Shown: positions 1-7,297 of the stretch, piece after piece
Numbering within the stretch: position 1 is the stretch's first letter
Layout of the letters: every line of letters starts with the position of its first letter
Source: Atopobium sp. UBA6362
Lineage (GTDB): Bacteria > Actinomycetota > Coriobacteriia > Coriobacteriales > Atopobiaceae
Assembly (NCBI GenBank): GCA_002440065.1
Contig: DJRK01000050.1
Location: 1 to 20,660, forward strand
Reading direction: 5' to 3'
DNA: 20,660 nucleotides
The notes under the pieces: generated by a model
Told to the model about the DNA's origin: nothing
Database searches by the model: none
What the model saw: only the letters and a program-made list of their open reading frames with translations
Program-made: the position numbers and the translations under genes

Positions 1-688
1 TGAAGCCGGCCTCGAAGTTGTAGAGGCCCTGGACGTCCGGATTGACCTTCTGCGCAGCGGCGAGGTAGGCGGAATACTTGGTGAGGGTGGTCGGGATCCT
101 CATGCCCCCGACGAAGCCGATGGTGTTCGTGGCGGTCATGAGGCCGGCGACGACGCCCGCGAGCGAGCCGGCCTGCTTGAGGTTGACCTGGACGGTCTCG
201 AGGTTGGAAAGCGTCTCGTAGTCGGCGAGGTCGGTCGCGGGGTCGGTGTTCGTCATGAGGAAGTGGACGTCGGGGTTGCTGTCCGCCGCCTCGGCGACGA
301 CCTCGCCCCAGTCGGAGCAGAACTCGTTGCCCGCGGCGATGATGAGGTCGACGCCCTGGTCGACGTAGGACTGGGCGGCCGTCGCGGCGTCGGCGGAGGC
401 GCAGTTCTCCTTGGGCTCGAGCATCTCCCACTTGGAGTTCTCGGAGATGGCCTTCTGCAGGGACTCGTAGTGGCCCTGGCCCCAGCCGCCGTCGAGGGCG
501 GGGCCGCTGATGACGATGGCGACCTTGTAGCTGGACTTCTTCTCGGCGCCGTCGCCCGAGGAGGAGTCGGACTTGGAGTCGGAGGAGGACCCGCCGCACG
601 CGGCGAGGGAGAGCGCGGCCGCGGCGCCGAGGGTGCCGGCACCGACCTTGAGGGCGTCGCGCCTGGTGATGAGCTTGGAATTCTTCAT
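1..688 (-). CDS. BMP-family ABC transporter substrate-binding lipoprotein (copy 1, C-terminus cut by window edge)
   Basis: This is a surface lipoprotein that would capture nucleosides or related purine compounds for the ABC transporter encoded upstream. The frame is open from the ATG at 688 to base 2, giving 229 residues; about 110 more are expected from its neighbours. The start is preceded by AAGGAGAAG. The signal has a twin-arginine-like stretch (TRRDALK, residues 8-14) and a lipobox LAAC with Cys31, followed by a Ser/Asp/Gly-rich linker. The BMP fold begins at YKVAIVISG and carries DGGWGQGHYES and the WEMLEPKEN block. It is closer to copy 3 (2003-3109), sharing WEMLEPKEN and YNFEAGF, than to copy 2. 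It is last of three tandem paralogs, so it probably arose by duplication. The actual ligand cannot be read from the sequence. Confidence 0.93.
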   Translation of the reverse strand, partial: MKNSKLITRRDALKVGAGTLGAAAALSLAACGGSSSDSKSDSSSGDGAEKKSSYKVAIVISGPALDGGWGQGHYESLQKAISENSKWEMLEPKENCASADAATAAQSYVDQGVDLIIAAGNEFCSDWGEVVAEAADSNPDVHFLMTNTDPATDLADYETLSNLETVQVNLKQAGSLAGVVAGLMTATNTIGFVGGMRIPTTLTKYSAYLAAAQKVNPDVQGLYNFEAGF

Positions 689-778
689 GTGCTTCTTCTC
701 CTTATAAAGTGGTTTGCCTTCCCCACTCCCTCTTCCCAGGAGCGGATGAACTCAGATGACTCTAACAGCAACACGTGT

Positions 779-805
779 CGCTCACTCGACAAAAGCGGGT
801 GAGCG
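779..805 (-). other. Hairpin between lipoprotein genes 2 and 1
   Basis: The arms CGCTCACTCG and CGGGTGAGCG pair over 10 positions with one T:G pair and a 7-nt loop. It lies 22 bases after the stop of copy 2. No T-run follows on the minus strand, so it is a weak terminator at best and may be an mRNA-stabilising or processing hairpin. Confidence 0.4.
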
Positions 806-826
806 GCCCGATGTTTCGACAAAGGG

Positions 827-1867
827 TTACAAAGTCCCGTTCTGGACCTTCTTGGCATAGTCGGAGACCTTTGCCTGGACGTCGGCGGGGACCTTGTCGG
901 ACAAGGCACCGAGGGAGACGCCGCCGTTTGCCATGTTCGCCTCCGAGACGTTCCCGTGGCCGAAGTCGCCCGAGACGACCTTGTCCATCGCCTGGCCGAT
1001 CATCCAGTCGATGACCGTCGAGGCGATGACGGTCGGCTGGTCGGCCGAGACGCGGTCGATGGGCTGCGCGATGTTGAAGTGGGAGTCCGAGCCCGCCTCC
1101 TCGAGGGCCTGGCGCACGCCGCTCTCGGCGGCCGAGGCGTCACCCCAGATCACATCGACGCCGTCGCGGTCGATAAGGGTCTTCGCGACCTTGCGGCCCT
1201 CCGAGGCCTCGGTATAGCCCGCCGAGTAGTCAGCGACGCCGGTGACGGAAGGGTTCACCTTCTGCGCCGCCGAGACGTACGCCTCGTACTTCTCCTTGGA
1301 GGAGGTGAGCTCCATGCCCGCGACGAAGCCGATCTTCCCCGTGCCCGTCATGAGGCCGGCGACGATGCCCGCGAGCTCGCCGAGCTGCTCGTAGTCGGGC
1401 AGGACGACCTCGAGGTTGTCCAGGGACTCGTAATCGGCGAGGTCGGTCTCCGGGGTCACGTTCGTCATGAGGAACTTCACGTTGGGGCGCTTCTTCGCGG
1501 CGGAGGAGACGACGTCGTGGAGCTGCCCCGCGAACTGGGTGCCCGAGGTGATGATGAGGTCGATGCCCTGGTCGACGTAGGACTGCGCCTCGTCGGCGGC
1601 CTCCGTCGGGGAGGCGTTCTCACGCGGGTCGAGCATCCTCCAGTCCGCGCGCTCGGCACAGGCCTTCTTGAGGGAATCGTAGTGGCTCTGCCCCCAGCCG
1701 CCGTCGTTTGCGGGGCCGCTCAGGATAAGCGCGACCCTCCTCGAGGTCTTCTGCGAAGAAGAGCCTGAATCGGAGCATGCAGCGAGAGACGACGCCGCGC
1801 AGACGGCGGCGGCCGCCCCAGCGGCGCGCACGGCCTGGCGACGCGTGAGGTTGCTGGGTTCTTTCAT
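827..1867 (-). CDS. BMP-family ABC transporter substrate-binding lipoprotein (copy 2)
   Basis: This 346-residue protein is the middle of three paralogous binding lipoproteins for the nucleoside-type ABC transporter. I chose the ATG at 1867 (MKEPSNLTRRQ) because GGGAAGG sits just upstream; an in-frame extension to 1969 would precede the signal peptide and run through a terminator hairpin. The N-terminus shows TRRQAVR (8-14), an alanine-rich hydrophobic stretch and lipobox LAAC with Cys31. The BMP fold starts at RVALILSGPANDGGWGQ and runs to the end. It is the most divergent of the three: WRMLDPRENAS replaces WEMLEPKEN, and YSAGY replaces YNFEAGF. Different ligand-site neighbourhoods suggest a different or broader ligand, which is inference. 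Its ribosome-binding leader is nearly identical to that of copy 3. Confidence 0.95.
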   Translation of the reverse strand: MKEPSNLTRRQAVRAAGAAAAVCAASSLAACSDSGSSSQKTSRRVALILSGPANDGGWGQSHYDSLKKACAERADWRMLDPRENASPTEAADEAQSYVDQGIDLIITSGTQFAGQLHDVVSSAAKKRPNVKFLMTNVTPETDLADYESLDNLEVVLPDYEQLGELAGIVAGLMTGTGKIGFVAGMELTSSKEKYEAYVSAAQKVNPSVTGVADYSAGYTEASEGRKVAKTLIDRDGVDVIWGDASAAESGVRQALEEAGSDSHFNIAQPIDRVSADQPTVIASTVIDWMIGQAMDKVVSGDFGHGNVSEANMANGGVSLGALSDKVPADVQAKVSDYAKKVQNGTL

Positions 1868-1897
1868 GATGCCTTCCCTTCGGGCACGGGGCCCCAT

Positions 1898-1937
1898 CGA
1901 TAAAAGAAAGGGACGGGACGCCTCAACGTCCCGCCCC
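1898..1937 (-). terminator. Intrinsic terminator or attenuator between lipoprotein genes 3 and 2
   Basis: On the minus strand GGGGCGGGACG, a 6-nt loop and CGTCCCGTCCC form an 11-bp stem with one G:T pair, followed by TTTCTTTTAT. This is a convincing Rho-independent terminator. It lies after copy 3 but only about 30 nt before the start of copy 2, leaving no room for a promoter between them. Partial read-through setting the ratio of the lipoproteins is the simplest explanation. A small CAGACG/CGTCTG hairpin (1941-1954) sits just upstream and could compete with it. Confidence 0.72.
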
Positions 1938-2002
1938 AGACGTTCGTCTGTGTATATAAACCCAAACAAATCGTCAGGCTACCGAAAAATCGGTGAGGTG
2001 TA

Positions 2003-3109
2003 CTAAAGCGTGTCCTTGATGGCCTTGACTTCGTCGTCGGTCACGAACGTGCCGGCCTTGACCTTCTCGAGGTCGGCCTCGATCGCGCTCTTGACGTCGG
2101 CAGGGACCTTGGAGGAGAACTCGCCGAGCGAGACGCCGCCGTTGTCCATGTTCGCCGTGATGGCCTTGGCCTTGCCGAAGCTGCCGTTCTCGACCTCTTC
2201 CATGGCCTGGTCGATCTTCCAGTCGGTGATCGTGGAGACGATGACCGTGGGCTGGGAGTCGCCCATGATGTCGATCGGCTGGGCGATGTCGAAGTGGGAG
2301 TCGGCGCCGGCGTTCTCGAGGGCCTTGCGGACGCCGTTGTCGACCGCGGAGGCGTCGCCCCACATGACGTCGACGTTGTTCGAGGCGATCCACTGCTCGG
2401 CGAGCTTGGTGCCCAGGGAGGCGTCGGTGAAGCCGGCCTCGAAGTTGTACTGGCCCTCGATGGAGGAATCGATCTTCTTGGCGGCAGCGAGGAACGCGGA
2501 GTACTTGTTGATGGTGCTGGGGAGCTTCATGCCGCCGATGAAGCCGATGGACTTCGTGGCGGTCATGTGACCGGCGACGACGCCGGCAGCGGCGCCGAGC
2601 TGCGTGAAGTCGGGTAGGACGGTCTCGACGTTGTCGGTGTTCTCGTAGTCGCCGAGCTCCTGCTCGGGGTCGGTGTTCGTGATGAGGAAGTGCACGTTGG
2701 GGTGGTTCTCGGCGGCATCGGCGATGACCTCGGCCCACGCGGAGGCGAACTGGTTGCCGTTGCCCACGATGAGGTCGACGTCCTGGTCGATGTAGGACTC
2801 GGCGGCGGTGGCGGCGTCGGCGTCGGAGGTGTTCTCCTTGGGCTCGAGCATCTCCCACTTGGAGTTCTTGTCGCAGGCGCGCTTGAGCGACTCGTAGTGG
2901 CCCTGGTCCCAGCCGCCGTCGGTGATGATGCCCGACATGATCATGGCGACCTTGTAACCGGACTTCTTCTCGCCGGAATCGGACTTGGACGAGTCGTCCG
3001 ACTTGGAGGAGTCGGAGGAGGACCCGCCGCACGCGCTGAGCGCGAGGGTTGCCGCGGCGGCGCCGCTCAGGCCGACGAACTGACGACGATCGAGATTGAA
3101 CTTGGACAT
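2003..3109 (-). CDS. BMP-family ABC transporter substrate-binding lipoprotein (copy 3, transporter-proximal)
   Basis: This 368-residue lipoprotein follows the two permease genes and is the likely ancestral binding protein of the transporter. The ATG at 3109 (MSKFNLDRRQFVG) has GAAGGGAAGG upstream; a longer in-frame start at 3202 would bury the signal peptide and is rejected. Features are DRRQFVG (7-13, twin-arginine-like), lipobox LSAC with Cys27, a 25-30 residue Ser/Asp/Lys linker, then the BMP domain (YKVAMIMSG, DGGWDQGHYES, the WEMLEPKEN block, NNVDVMWGDASAVDNGV). The family (BmpA/Med/TmpC, Bacillus NupN) binds nucleosides and related compounds. A 154-nt spacer with three hairpins separates it from the permease gene, which fits separate tuning of the abundant binding protein. 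Confidence 0.95.
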   Translation of the reverse strand: MSKFNLDRRQFVGLSGAAAATLALSACGGSSSDSSKSDDSSKSDSGEKKSGYKVAMIMSGIITDGGWDQGHYESLKRACDKNSKWEMLEPKENTSDADAATAAESYIDQDVDLIVGNGNQFASAWAEVIADAAENHPNVHFLITNTDPEQELGDYENTDNVETVLPDFTQLGAAAGVVAGHMTATKSIGFIGGMKLPSTINKYSAFLAAAKKIDSSIEGQYNFEAGFTDASLGTKLAEQWIASNNVDVMWGDASAVDNGVRKALENAGADSHFDIAQPIDIMGDSQPTVIVSTITDWKIDQAMEEVENGSFGKAKAITANMDNGGVSLGEFSSKVPADVKSAIEADLEKVKAGTFVTDDEVKAIKDTL

Positions 3110-3128
3110 GATGCCTTCCCTTCTCTGC

Positions 3129-3239
3129 GTGGGCCGGAAGCGCGCCCACATGTACCGAACTTGCCCATCCCGCCGGCTTCCCGGCGGGCAACACAAGAAC
3201 ATGCGCGAGGGCCTAAGGGTTGCCGATGAGACCCTCGCG
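3129..3239 (-). other. Three consecutive hairpins between permease and lipoprotein genes
   Basis: Three stems fill the spacer: CGCGAGGG/CCCTCGCG (3204-3239, 20-nt loop), CCCGCCGG/CCGGCGGG (3169-3188, 4-nt loop) and GTGGGC/GCCCAC (3129-3149). The first two are 8-bp perfect stems. None has a clear T-run after it on the minus strand. They probably act as mRNA processing or stabilising structures ahead of the first lipoprotein gene. Confidence 0.5.
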
Positions 3240-3263
3240 GTAACGCCACTACAGTAGCACTGC

Positions 3264-4196
3264 CTAACGGGACTCGCGGAAGTAAGGCTTGCCGTTCGCC
3301 TTGGGGCCGGCGTGCTTGGAACCGAAGAACAGCAGGGCGATGAGCGTAAAGACGTACGGGATCATCTTGAAGAACATGACGGGCGAGGACTGGAACGAGG
3401 CCTGCAGGGCGACGTTCAGGCCGTCGAAGAAGCCGAAGAGCAGGCTCGCCCCCATGACGCCCACGGCGCTCCAGCGACCGAAGATGACGGTTGCCAGCGC
3501 GATGAAGCCGCGCCCCATGACGATGCCGTCGGTGTAGATCGGCGTGTAGCAGATGGTGAGGAACGCGCCGCCGGCGGCCGCGAGGGCGCCGCAGACCACG
3601 CAGGCGAGGTACTTGACGCGCACGACGTTGATGCCGAGGGTCTCCGCAGCCTGCGGGTTCTCGCCCACGGAGCGCCAAGAGAGGCCCGAGCGGAAGCGCT
3701 TGAAGAAGAACCACACGCACGGGACGAGCAGGAACGCGAGGTAGGCCAAAGGCGTCTGGTTGAACAGGCCGTTGCCCACGATGGGGATGTCCGAGAGGCC
3801 GGGGATGGCGATGCTCGCCATCTGGGAACCCGTCGCGTTGTCGGGGTTGGAGCCCACGAAGAGGTTGTACCCAAAGAGAGCGATGGCGGGCGCCAGGATG
3901 TTGATGGCCATCGACGTGACCACGTGGTCGGAGCAGAGCGTGACCGTGCAGAAGGCGTAGATCAGGTTCACGACCACGCCCGCGGCCATGCCGGCCAGAA
4001 GGCCGATCCAAAGGTTGCCCGTGACCTTGCCGACGGCGAAGGCGACGAAGGCGCCCACGGCCATGAGGCCCTCGAGGCCGATGTTCACGAGACCGGCACG
4101 CTCGGAGAAGACCTCGCCCAAAGCCGCGAGGAGAATGGGCACGGCGCCCATGGCCATCGCCTTGACGATGGTGGGGAGTGCGACCATGAAGTCCAT
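3264..4196 (-). CDS. nupQ: Nucleoside-type ABC transporter permease, NupQ-like
   Basis: This 310-residue polytopic inner-membrane protein is one half of the transport channel that passes nucleosides from the BMP lipoproteins to the cytoplasm. Hydrophobic segments are spread along the whole length, for example the opening stretch from MVALPTIVKAMAMGAVPILLA. The loop ALGEVFSERAGLVNIGLEGLM is the hallmark of the BPD_transp_2 permeases that partner BMP proteins (contacts the ATPase). Its ATG overlaps the stop of the larger permease gene (TAATG), implying translational coupling. Length matches Bacillus NupQ-type subunits (about 320 residues). The gene symbol is by family and order only; sugar transport by related systems cannot be excluded, though the purine context argues for nucleosides. 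Confidence 0.9.
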   Translation of the reverse strand: MDFMVALPTIVKAMAMGAVPILLAALGEVFSERAGLVNIGLEGLMAVGAFVAFAVGKVTGNLWIGLLAGMAAGVVVNLIYAFCTVTLCSDHVVTSMAINILAPAIALFGYNLFVGSNPDNATGSQMASIAIPGLSDIPIVGNGLFNQTPLAYLAFLLVPCVWFFFKRFRSGLSWRSVGENPQAAETLGINVVRVKYLACVVCGALAAAGGAFLTICYTPIYTDGIVMGRGFIALATVIFGRWSAVGVMGASLLFGFFDGLNVALQASFQSSPVMFFKMIPYVFTLIALLFFGSKHAGPKANGKPYFRESR

Positions 4197-5305
4197 TACG
4201 CGCTCACCTCGGCTTTCTTGTTCTTGTTTGCACGCGCGGCGAGGAACGCCTTGATCTGCGGGAGCTTGACCATGGCCATGCCGGCGACGGCGAAGATGAT
4301 GATGAGGCCGCGGATGATGTCGACGATGGCGGTCGGGACGCCGATGACGGACTGCATCATCGTGCCGCCGGTGTTCAGGATGCCGAAGAGCAGGGCGACC
4401 ACGATGGAGGCGATCGGGTTCAGCTGGGCGATGAGCGCGATGGCGACGCCGTCAAAGCCGAAGCCGGAGCCGAAGCCGTCGGCCAGGCGGAACGGGGTCT
4501 TGCCCAGCAGCTCGACCGCGCCGCCGAGGCCGGCGATGGCGCCGGAGATGACGAAGGCGGCGAGCATGAGGAAGCGGACCGGGAAGCCGTTGACGCGGGC
4601 AGCGGTCGGGCTCATGCCCACGGCGCGGATCTTGAAGCCGAAGCTCGTGCGGAAGATCACGTACCACAGGAAGATGCCCAGGACGATCGCGACGACGACG
4701 CCCGCGTGGGCGGGGCCGATGTCGGCGAGGTGGGTGCCCTTGGGCATGGCGAGCGTCTTGGGCAGGCCCTGGTCGGAGAAGACGTTCTTGAAGATGTACT
4801 CCATGAAGTACATGGCGATGTAGTTGAACATGATCGTGGTGATCATCTCGTTCAACCCGCGCGTCGCCTTCATGAGGCCCGGGAGCAGAGCCCAGATGCC
4901 GCCGACGACGATGCCGGCCACAAGGCCGAGGAGCAGGCCCACGGGACCGTCGAGGCCGAGGCCGAGGATAACGGTCGCGGTGGCGCAGGCGCCCATGATG
5001 AACTGTCCCTCGCCGCCGAGGTTGAACACGCCGCACTTATAGGCGAACACGGCCGCGAGCGACGTGAAGATGAGCGGGCACGCGCGCTCGAGCGTCTTGC
5101 CGAGCTTCGACGCGTCGCCCAGGGCGCCCGAGACCATGGCGCCGTAACCCTCGATCGGGTTCTTGCCGAGGCACGCAATCACGATAGCGCCCACGATCAG
5201 GGCCAGAAGGACCGACACGATCGGCGTGACGATGGCGAGGGTCTTCTCGCGCTGCTGCTCGGGGGTCAGCGCCGCGCGCTTCTTTGCTTGCTTGGTTTGT
5301 GCCAC
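4196..5305 (-). CDS. nupP: Nucleoside-type ABC transporter permease, NupP-like
   Basis: This 369-residue permease forms the heterodimeric membrane channel with the shorter permease. It starts at a GTG (5305) with GGAGG five bases upstream; the first about 25 residues are Lys/Gln-rich and cytoplasmic. Many hydrophobic helices follow, for example IVTPIVSVLLALIVGAIVIA. The EAA-like loop is in the region around FAYKCGVFNLGGEGQFIMGA, the counterpart of the NIGLEG loop in the partner. It begins 14 bases after the ATPase stop and its own stop overlaps the next start, so all three genes are one transcript. Length agrees with Bacillus NupP-type subunits (about 350 residues). Confidence 0.9.
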   Translation of the reverse strand: MAQTKQAKKRAALTPEQQREKTLAIVTPIVSVLLALIVGAIVIACLGKNPIEGYGAMVSGALGDASKLGKTLERACPLIFTSLAAVFAYKCGVFNLGGEGQFIMGACATATVILGLGLDGPVGLLLGLVAGIVVGGIWALLPGLMKATRGLNEMITTIMFNYIAMYFMEYIFKNVFSDQGLPKTLAMPKGTHLADIGPAHAGVVVAIVLGIFLWYVIFRTSFGFKIRAVGMSPTAARVNGFPVRFLMLAAFVISGAIAGLGGAVELLGKTPFRLADGFGSGFGFDGVAIALIAQLNPIASIVVALLFGILNTGGTMMQSVIGVPTAIVDIIRGLIIIFAVAGMAMVKLPQIKAFLAARANKNKKAEVSA

Positions 5306-5319
5306 TTGTTCCTCCCCTC

Positions 5320-6831
5320 CTACTTACCGGCCATGGCGAGAGAGATCTCCTTGATGGGAGGGTTCTCGCCGGGGTACGTGTCCATGATCTGGCCCTCGAA
5401 GAGGACGGTGATGCGGTCGGAGAGCTTCAGGACCTCGTCGAAGTCGGCGGAGATGAGAAGCACCGCGCAGCCCGCGTCGCGCTGGGCGATGATCTGGTTG
5501 TGGATGAACTCGGTCGCGCCGATGTCCAGGCCGCGCGTGGGGTAGACGGCGACGAGGAGCTTGGGGTGCGAGTCGAGCTCGCGGGCAAGGATGACCTTCT
5601 GCTGGTTGCCGCCGGAAAGCGAGCGGGCCGTCTGGTTGACGGACGTGCAGCGGATGTCGTTCTCCTCGCGAAGCTGCTCGGCGTACTCGTGGATGGCGCC
5701 GAGCTTGAGCCACGCGCCGTGGCCCGTGCTGAAGCGGTCGGACGTGGTCTGCTTGAGGACGAGGTTCTCGGCGATGGTCATGTCGCCCACGAGGCCCATC
5801 TTGTTGCGGTCCTCGGGGATGTTGGCCAGGCCGCTCTCGATGAACGCGTTGGGCGAGAAGACCGCGATCTTGTTGCCGTCGGGGCCGATGACCTGGCCGT
5901 TCTCAGGCTTGATGAGGCCCGTGACCAGGGCGGCGAGCTCGGACTGGCCGTTGCCGTCGATGCCGGCGACGCCCAGGATCTCGCCCTTGTGGATGGTGAG
6001 CGAGACGTCCTTCAGGCCGCCGTGCTTGACCTCGGGACGATACGAGACGTCCTTGAGCTCGAAGGCGACCTCGCTCGCGCCCTTGACTTTGGCATACGTG
6101 TTCTCGACGAACTTCTGACCGATCATGAGGTCTGCGAGCGCCTGCTCGGTGGTGTCGGACACCTTCACGGTCTCGACGGACTCGCCGCGGCGCAGGACCG
6201 TGACGTAGTCGGAGACGCGCATGACCTCGCGCATCTTGTGCGAGATGAAGATGATCGACTTGCCCTCGTCCGTGAGCGACTTCATGATGTCGAAGAGGCC
6301 CTCGACCTCGATGTCGGTCAGGACGGCGGTCGGCTCGTCGAGGATCACGAGGTCGGCGCCACGGAACAGCACCTTCATGATCTCGACGCGCTGCTGCATG
6401 CCGATGGACATGTCTCCGACCTTCTCGTCGAGGTCGATCTCCATGCCGTAGCGGTCCATGAGCTCCTCGACCGCCTTGCGGTCGTCGGCCACCTGCAGAA
6501 GCGGCGACTTGTGGCGCTTGTCGCCCAGGATGATGTTCTCGAGCCCCGTCATGTCCTCGATGAGCATGAAGTGCTGGTGAACCATGCCGATGCCGTGCTC
6601 GACGGCGACGCCGGGGCTCGTGATGTGCACCTCTTGCCCATGCATGAAGATCTTGCCCTCCGTCGGCTGGTACAGGCCGATAAGGACGTTCATAAGCGTG
6701 GACTTGCCGGCTCCGTTCTCGCCCAGCAGGGTGTGGACCTCGCCCTCCCCCACGGTGAGGTTGACGTCCTTGTTGGCGTAGAACGAGCCGAAGCACTTGC
6801 TGACGTTTTCCATCCTCAGCAGTTCTGCCAC
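5320..6831 (-). CDS. nupO: Nucleoside-type ABC transporter ATP-binding protein with duplicated ATPase domain, NupO-like
   Basis: This 503-residue cytoplasmic ATPase powers import through the two permeases. It has two ABC domains. The N-terminal one is complete: Walker A GENGAGKST (37-45), a signature-like MSIGMQQR and Walker B LVILDEPTAVLT. The C-terminal one has a degenerate Walker A (GIDGNGQSEL) and degenerate Walker B (LLVAVYPTRGLD) but an intact LSGGNQQK signature. This split is typical of MglA/RbsA/NupO-type ATPases, in which only one site hydrolyses efficiently. The GTG at 6831 is chosen because GGAGAGGAGG lies just upstream; an ATG seven codons in lacks such a site. It is the first gene of the transporter operon and follows a 466-bp regulatory gap. 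Confidence 0.93.
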   Translation of the reverse strand: MAELLRMENVSKCFGSFYANKDVNLTVGEGEVHTLLGENGAGKSTLMNVLIGLYQPTEGKIFMHGQEVHITSPGVAVEHGIGMVHQHFMLIEDMTGLENIILGDKRHKSPLLQVADDRKAVEELMDRYGMEIDLDEKVGDMSIGMQQRVEIMKVLFRGADLVILDEPTAVLTDIEVEGLFDIMKSLTDEGKSIIFISHKMREVMRVSDYVTVLRRGESVETVKVSDTTEQALADLMIGQKFVENTYAKVKGASEVAFELKDVSYRPEVKHGGLKDVSLTIHKGEILGVAGIDGNGQSELAALVTGLIKPENGQVIGPDGNKIAVFSPNAFIESGLANIPEDRNKMGLVGDMTIAENLVLKQTTSDRFSTGHGAWLKLGAIHEYAEQLREENDIRCTSVNQTARSLSGGNQQKVILARELDSHPKLLVAVYPTRGLDIGATEFIHNQIIAQRDAGCAVLLISADFDEVLKLSDRITVLFEGQIMDTYPGENPPIKEISLAMAGK

Positions 6832-7022
6832 GTTGCCCTCCTCTCCTTCCGATTCCTTCGCGGCCGCCGAATCCCTCGTTCGAGGGCCGCCATTGATGAG
6901 CTTTGCGGCCTAGGATAGCGTGCGCACATGACGCGCGGGTTTCCTCTTTGCAGCCGTATGTTAAGGCATGAGCGTCGCGCCGATTCGCAATAAAGGGCAG
7001 GTCATCCCACGCGACGCCGATG

Positions 7023-7055
7023 CTTTCTAATAGTTTATTAGCAAAACTTTTTGTT
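7023..7055 (-). promoter_or_regulatory. Candidate purine operator, copy A (shared with 17074-17106)
   Basis: On the minus strand the site contains blocks AACAA, AGTTTTG, AAACTATT and AAG in the same order and spacing as the site upstream of the nucleobase permease; 26 of 33 positions agree. It has dyad symmetry, including CTAATA/TATTAG around a 3-nt centre (7027-7041). It lies about 200 bp upstream of the ABC ATPase start. Conservation between two non-coding regions with related downstream genes is the evidence. The binding factor is inferred to be the PAS/HTH regulator at 17386-18042. Confidence 0.6.
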
Positions 7056-7119
7056 GCTTAATTGAGTCGTTGAGTGCTTCCTTTGGTCTGGCAAACGGTA
7101 GCGGGTTTACGTTTCCCCA

Positions 7120-7159
7120 GGTTACAAAAGCGTTATACCTTTTGTTACCGAACGGTTAA
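7120..7159 (-). promoter_or_regulatory. Candidate promoter of the ABC transporter operon, embedded in an inverted repeat
   Basis: On the minus strand TTAACC (7154-7159) and TATAAC (7132-7137) are separated by 16 nt, a fair sigma-70-type promoter. The -10 lies in the spacer of an inverted repeat, GGTTACAAAAG (7120-7130) and CTTTTGTTACC (7139-7149), with one mismatch over 11 bp. A protein bound there would cover the -10 box. If this is the start, the leader is nearly 300 nt and the shared operator lies inside it. Confidence 0.45.
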
Positions 7160-7219
7160 CCTAACTTTTTGTTTGGTTTGCCATCAATGATTAAGGTTAT
7201 CGCGCCCGCGGGCAGGCAC

Positions 7220-7266
7220 AAAAGAACGCGGCGCAAGGCCCTGAGGAAAGGCCTTGCGCCGCGTTC
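7220..7266 (-). terminator. Strong intrinsic terminator after the xanthine dehydrogenase gene
   Basis: A perfect 17-bp stem (arms 7224-7240 and 7250-7266) with a 9-nt loop is followed on the minus strand by TTTTGTG. It begins 31 bases after the xdh stop and separates the enzyme unit from the transporter unit. Confidence 0.9.
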
Positions 7267-7297
7267 GCGCGAAACGAGGTGTTAACCGGGCGACCGG

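Larger units (their letters stand above)
6832..7297. other. 466-bp intergenic control region of the ABC transporter operon
   Basis: No gene is visible here. Reading toward the ATPase gene it holds the xdh terminator (7220-7266), an AT-rich stretch with direct repeats of AACTTTTTGTT (7045-7055 and 7163-7173), a promoter-like inverted repeat (7120-7159), the shared near-palindrome (7023-7055), a TATCCT -10-like hexamer (6912-6917) and a perfect CCCTCG/CGAGGG hairpin (6873-6886). The middle is clearly AT-richer than the flanking genes. I found no match to the purine riboswitch core. Confidence 0.7.

Noticed and set aside
6832..7200. Purine riboswitch in the leader of the transporter operon
   Set aside because: I looked for the conserved junction and loop nucleotides of the purine aptamer on the minus strand and found no convincing match; a covariance-model scan would settle it.
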